A stretch of DNA of 64,000 nt from positions 1,198,001-1,262,000 of the forward strand of contig CM052359.1 in NCBI GenBank assembly GCA_028551475.1, read 5' to 3'. A program made the position numbers and the translations under genes. This stretch comes from Casuarina equisetifolia (Eukaryota > Streptophyta > Magnoliopsida > Fagales > Casuarinaceae). The notes under the pieces were generated by a model, which saw nothing but the letters and a program-made list of their open reading frames with translations, ran no database searches and was not told where the DNA came from. Of the stretch, positions 60,740 through 64,000 are shown piece by piece (the first letter of the stretch is position 1; each line of letters starts with the position of its first letter).

Positions 60740-61240
60740 ACTAATCTTGGTACTAGTCTAGATCATATCATTCCATTAGTTCTTAAGTTAGCATATCCCA
60801 AGTCAACAATTTTCCTATGTGATCTTTCTTAAATAGCTTAAGTCAAACTTTAGCTTCCTTTCATGTTCCATGAGGATAATGGCAACTTTTTCCCTTTATC
60901 AATCTTGTGGAACTCAAAAAATTGTTGAGCTAAATAAATTTACTTTGTAGGATTATTGTTTTTATTGTAAACAAGAAAATTCATTTTGACTTGATTATGG
61001 AAACCACTAGTATTTTCACTAATATTCTTCATACGTCCTTTTTCTCCTAAGCTATTGGAGTTACCATCTTTATTCTTTGTTAGACTTTTCTTGTTTATTT
61101 TGTTAAAAAATTAATATTTATTAAATTTTGTTAGCCAATTGACTAAAGCAATAATCTATTTTCATTTCTAAGAAAACCTTTGTAGCCTCATCCATCCCTA
61201 AGGTCTCTAATACCACTTTGTTAAGTACTTCAATGTAGGA
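60740..61240 (-). mobile_element. Ty3/gypsy gag remnant
   Basis: On the minus strand, a tRNA-Met-type primer site TGGTATTAGAG (61215-61205) is followed by a gag-like region with the gypsy pattern: a start MDEATKVFLEM, then NFLVYNKNNPT.IYLAQQFFEF and KGKKLPLSSWNMKG (about 60.98-60.86 kb). It is broken at several places and truncated before protease. The LTR should lie to the right of 61215, but I could not fix its ends. Confidence 0.6.
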
Positions 61241-64000
61241 TCAAGTTATTGGTTTGGTCACAAGATGACCATACTCCAATTGTAAGGAATACTTATTTCT
61301 CAAGGATCAACTTATGATTTGGATTGGGATAAAAAAAAAATGAAAATAAAAACATAAGTGAAACTTATTTGAAGGAGAAACTGAACTTCTAGTTTATAAA
61401 ATATCTGCCAACCCTCTAAAATGACAACTAAAATTAATTGTAATCATTTACAAAAGCAAGCATGAGTTACACTTTTTACAACCTTGCCCTTAATTTAATA
61501 AGTGCTTACATTAAAGATCATGACATATAAATAGCTTCTTGGGTGCCACTTGTTACTTAGATTAGCAGTATTATAATTCCTTATTACTTCTCCCATTTCA
61601 TATGATAACAAATCACATAGTAGATATCATTTGCTAAATGTCATTAGATTGCCCTCACCCATCACAATATGTTTCAATTGAAAAGTATTCATCTTAGTTT
61701 CAATTGAATTTACTTTTATTTGAATAAAACCAAAAGCAATACCACCTTTGGTGAGTTTAAAAGGTGAAATGGCTATGCCCATGGTCATAGTGCGACCAAC
61801 TTAAAAAATGGAGGAGAAAGTGGATTCAAGGACATGGATGTGGGCTAGGACCAGAGAGTATCAAAGGACTCAATGATGTGATCCTTGTGATCCTTATGAT
61901 CCTTGTTCTAGTCTTCGAACTCCCGCTCTAACTTCCATTTCATGATTCATCTAGTAATGGAGGTTTGTCATTCATAATGATGATCCATTAATTGTGAGCT
62001 AGTTTATTGAAAGGGAAAGTGAACAGTTTTGGAAATGAATGGTAAGGGAGAAGAAAAAAATATGGCTATGACAATTTTAGTATACAAGCCAATAAAAGGT
62101 GTTATCAATTCGCTTTCGATTTTATTACTAAGATGAACTACCTATTTATTTGCTAACATAAGTGAACTCTTACTTATTTTATGAATTTAAGTACTGATAC
62201 ACACACCATTTTTTCTTTTTTTGATCTTTTAATGGTGAAACAGTTAAATTGATGACTACATTATAAACATAATTGATGATTCAAAACCTTCATCTATCAT
62301 ATAGTTTGATCAATTTCCTTTTGAATAATCTTAAGAATATTACAGTTCACAATAATCTTCCAAAATCACTAAACTAAACTACTGTAAACAAGTCTTAAGG
62401 TATTAACAATATAAAATCCAATATGTAATACATTGCTATATCTAAAAAAATTTCAAGAATCTTACAAAATTTTTAGGTGAAACTAGTGCAAACAAGTCTT
62501 GAGGTATTAACAACAATCATTTTCATGTTTTTGTATCTAAGTAATCTTTAGAATTTTAAAAATTACTAAATTGTACAAAGACAATTTCAAGGGGTAGGGA
62601 GAGATGGATGGCAATAAGAAGACAAGACCATACTCTCTTCTTGAACCAACTTTCCTTTCTTACCTTTCCATCTCCTAAGATAGGCTATTGGTAAAGTTTT
62701 TAAAATTTGAATGAAACTTGATTAAAATACAAGCATTCTTTAAAAACAAATTAATAATTTTTCTAAACAATGATTTAGTCACCCTAAAAGATTATCCAAT
62801 TGATGATCATCAAGAATAACACTTTCATGAAGAGGCCCTAAAACTTTAGTGGGACAACCCAACCTTCCCCATAAACCACATTAGATCAATCCCACCTTAA
62901 TAAGCTTAGAATAGATATTAATTCTAGAAGGTATAGTAAGGATTACTATACATTTAAGATTAGTGAGCCAATAAGAGCCAATGCAAAATCTATGTTATCT
63001 AAGATCAAAAAAAGGATATTGATGTTTGTGATAAGGTAAATAAAGCATGTTAACCAAGAAGTTATTGTTAGTAGCGCCATTTTTTCCATTTGGAACATTT
63101 ATAAGTTTGATACTAATTTTGTGACAACACTCCTTAAACAACATAAAGAATGTATTAAAATCTCCATATGCAACAAATATCATAATAACTCCTCTAGTTA
63201 CTATCTTCACAAATTTTTAAATGTTCCTTGCAACATCTACAAGGTCAACATCTCATGGAATAGAGTAATTCTCAATATTCCAAATGTAGTGAAAGAACTT
63301 CTACTTTGATGGCTCCAAAAATGTTAAGCAATGTTCATCTTTAAATGTGATTTGCCTTTTCTCATAGGATTTCGAAGTGACTATCAATTCTAATATATTT
63401 GGATTAGCAATCATGAATCTTGGAGTTGGAAAGTTTTGCCACTAGCTTCCACAATAACACTTACTAGTTGATTTGCCACAACCTTCATCAAGGATTTTCA
63501 TCATTTTAAGGAATATCTTTATATCCATCAATGATCATAAAGTTTGCATTTTTCTAAATGGGATTACAAGCTCCATCACAAGCATTGTATGTGTAATCAT
63601 CTTCATTATCAATAACAAATTGGAAGGTATAGTCAGTGAGACCTCCATTTCATTCCTAGTTATATGTCTTATCACAATTTATTAATTCTTACTCTGACAA
63701 GGAGATAAAATCACCTATCACAATTTGATTTATGCCTTCAATTGTAGTAATGGTTGAGAAAGCTCAACAACTCCCGAATGGATTGTGATCCTTGGTGTTC
63801 GCAATAGCACCTTTGTCTCTTCAATTGACTAACTCTAGCAAGTCATCACCAGCCCAATACATATATTGTTCACTCTTATTCTTGGAAAGACTATGTTTCC
63901 AATCTATCCTACCACCCACAAACATGGACTGGTATTCATTGTTTGTGACGTTGGAGAACTAGTTTAAGCCAAAGCTTGTACATCCAATTCTTAGTCTTGT
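61241..64000. other. AT-rich DNA, unassigned
   Basis: Probably starts with the LTR of the gypsy remnant. At 62410-62510 a short phrase (AACAAGTCTTGAGGTATTAACAA) recurs with about 110-bp spacing. A minus-strand frame at 63210-62995 reads VAYGDFNTFF, faintly like a LINE endonuclease motif, but the rest does not support it. I see no gene and no RNA feature here. Confidence 0.4.

Noticed and set aside
62995-63210. LINE endonuclease on the minus strand, suggested by YGDFNTFF
   Set aside because: Only one weak motif; the surrounding frames show no further endonuclease or reverse transcriptase signature.
1-64000. A biosynthetic cluster, operon or other coordinated multi-gene system
   Set aside because: The intact genes are unrelated in function and separately promoted; the UGT is dead, and no partner enzymes are present.

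Overview
This is nuclear DNA of a eudicot plant, probably a woody perennial. It is AT-rich, its genes have GT-AG introns, and its gene families are plant-specific: HIPP metallochaperones, an RFL-type PPR, UGT85A, ARIA, DAR GTPase and CC-NBS-LRR. It is dense in Ty1/copia elements. Family calls come from my reading of translated motifs; no database was searched and I cannot name the species.

Layout. 1-9.3 kb: a decayed disease-resistance (CC-NBS-LRR) locus with two copia fossils and two copies of an NBS-LRR downstream flank. 9.3-17.9 kb: a small four-exon F-box gene (minus strand) whose 5' leader is split by a 5.2-kb copia element in the same orientation. 17.9-20.8 kb: mostly featureless, with one GC-richer block. 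20.8-23.3 kb: a broken HIPP copy with two insertions. 23.4-25.8 kb: an L1-type LINE remnant. 26-29.9 kb: a tRNA-Met-like fossil and an RFL-type PPR gene with one in-frame stop and a 210-bp two-motif tandem repeat. 30.7 kb: a small predicted secreted peptide. 31.3-33.9 kb: a UGT85A pseudogene. 34.2-36.1 kb: the intact HIPP gene, paralogous to the 20.8-kb copy, with a solo LTR just upstream. 37.3-40.3 kb: an intact Lys-rich gene of the MSRCFP family. 41.6-45.9 kb: an RBM22/Cwc2-like CCCH-RRM splicing-factor gene, convergent with it. 47.3-52.3 kb: a whole-looking, very young copia element. 52.3-53.1 kb: a DAR GTPase 3-like pseudogene. 54.7-60.3 kb: an ARIA (ARM-BTB) pseudogene with tandemly duplicated exons. 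60.7-61.2 kb: a Ty3/gypsy gag remnant. 61.2-64 kb: unassigned AT-rich DNA.

The probably working genes are the F-box gene (if it still has a promoter), the HIPP gene, the Lys-rich gene, the CCCH-RRM gene and perhaps the small secreted peptide. They do not form a pathway. I found no operon, CRISPR array or gene cluster. The most unusual biology is structural: LTRs placed at gene 5' ends, exon-by-exon amplification in the ARIA relic, clean 210-bp PPR expansion, and an RBM22-like frame that stays open for 69 codons past its stop.
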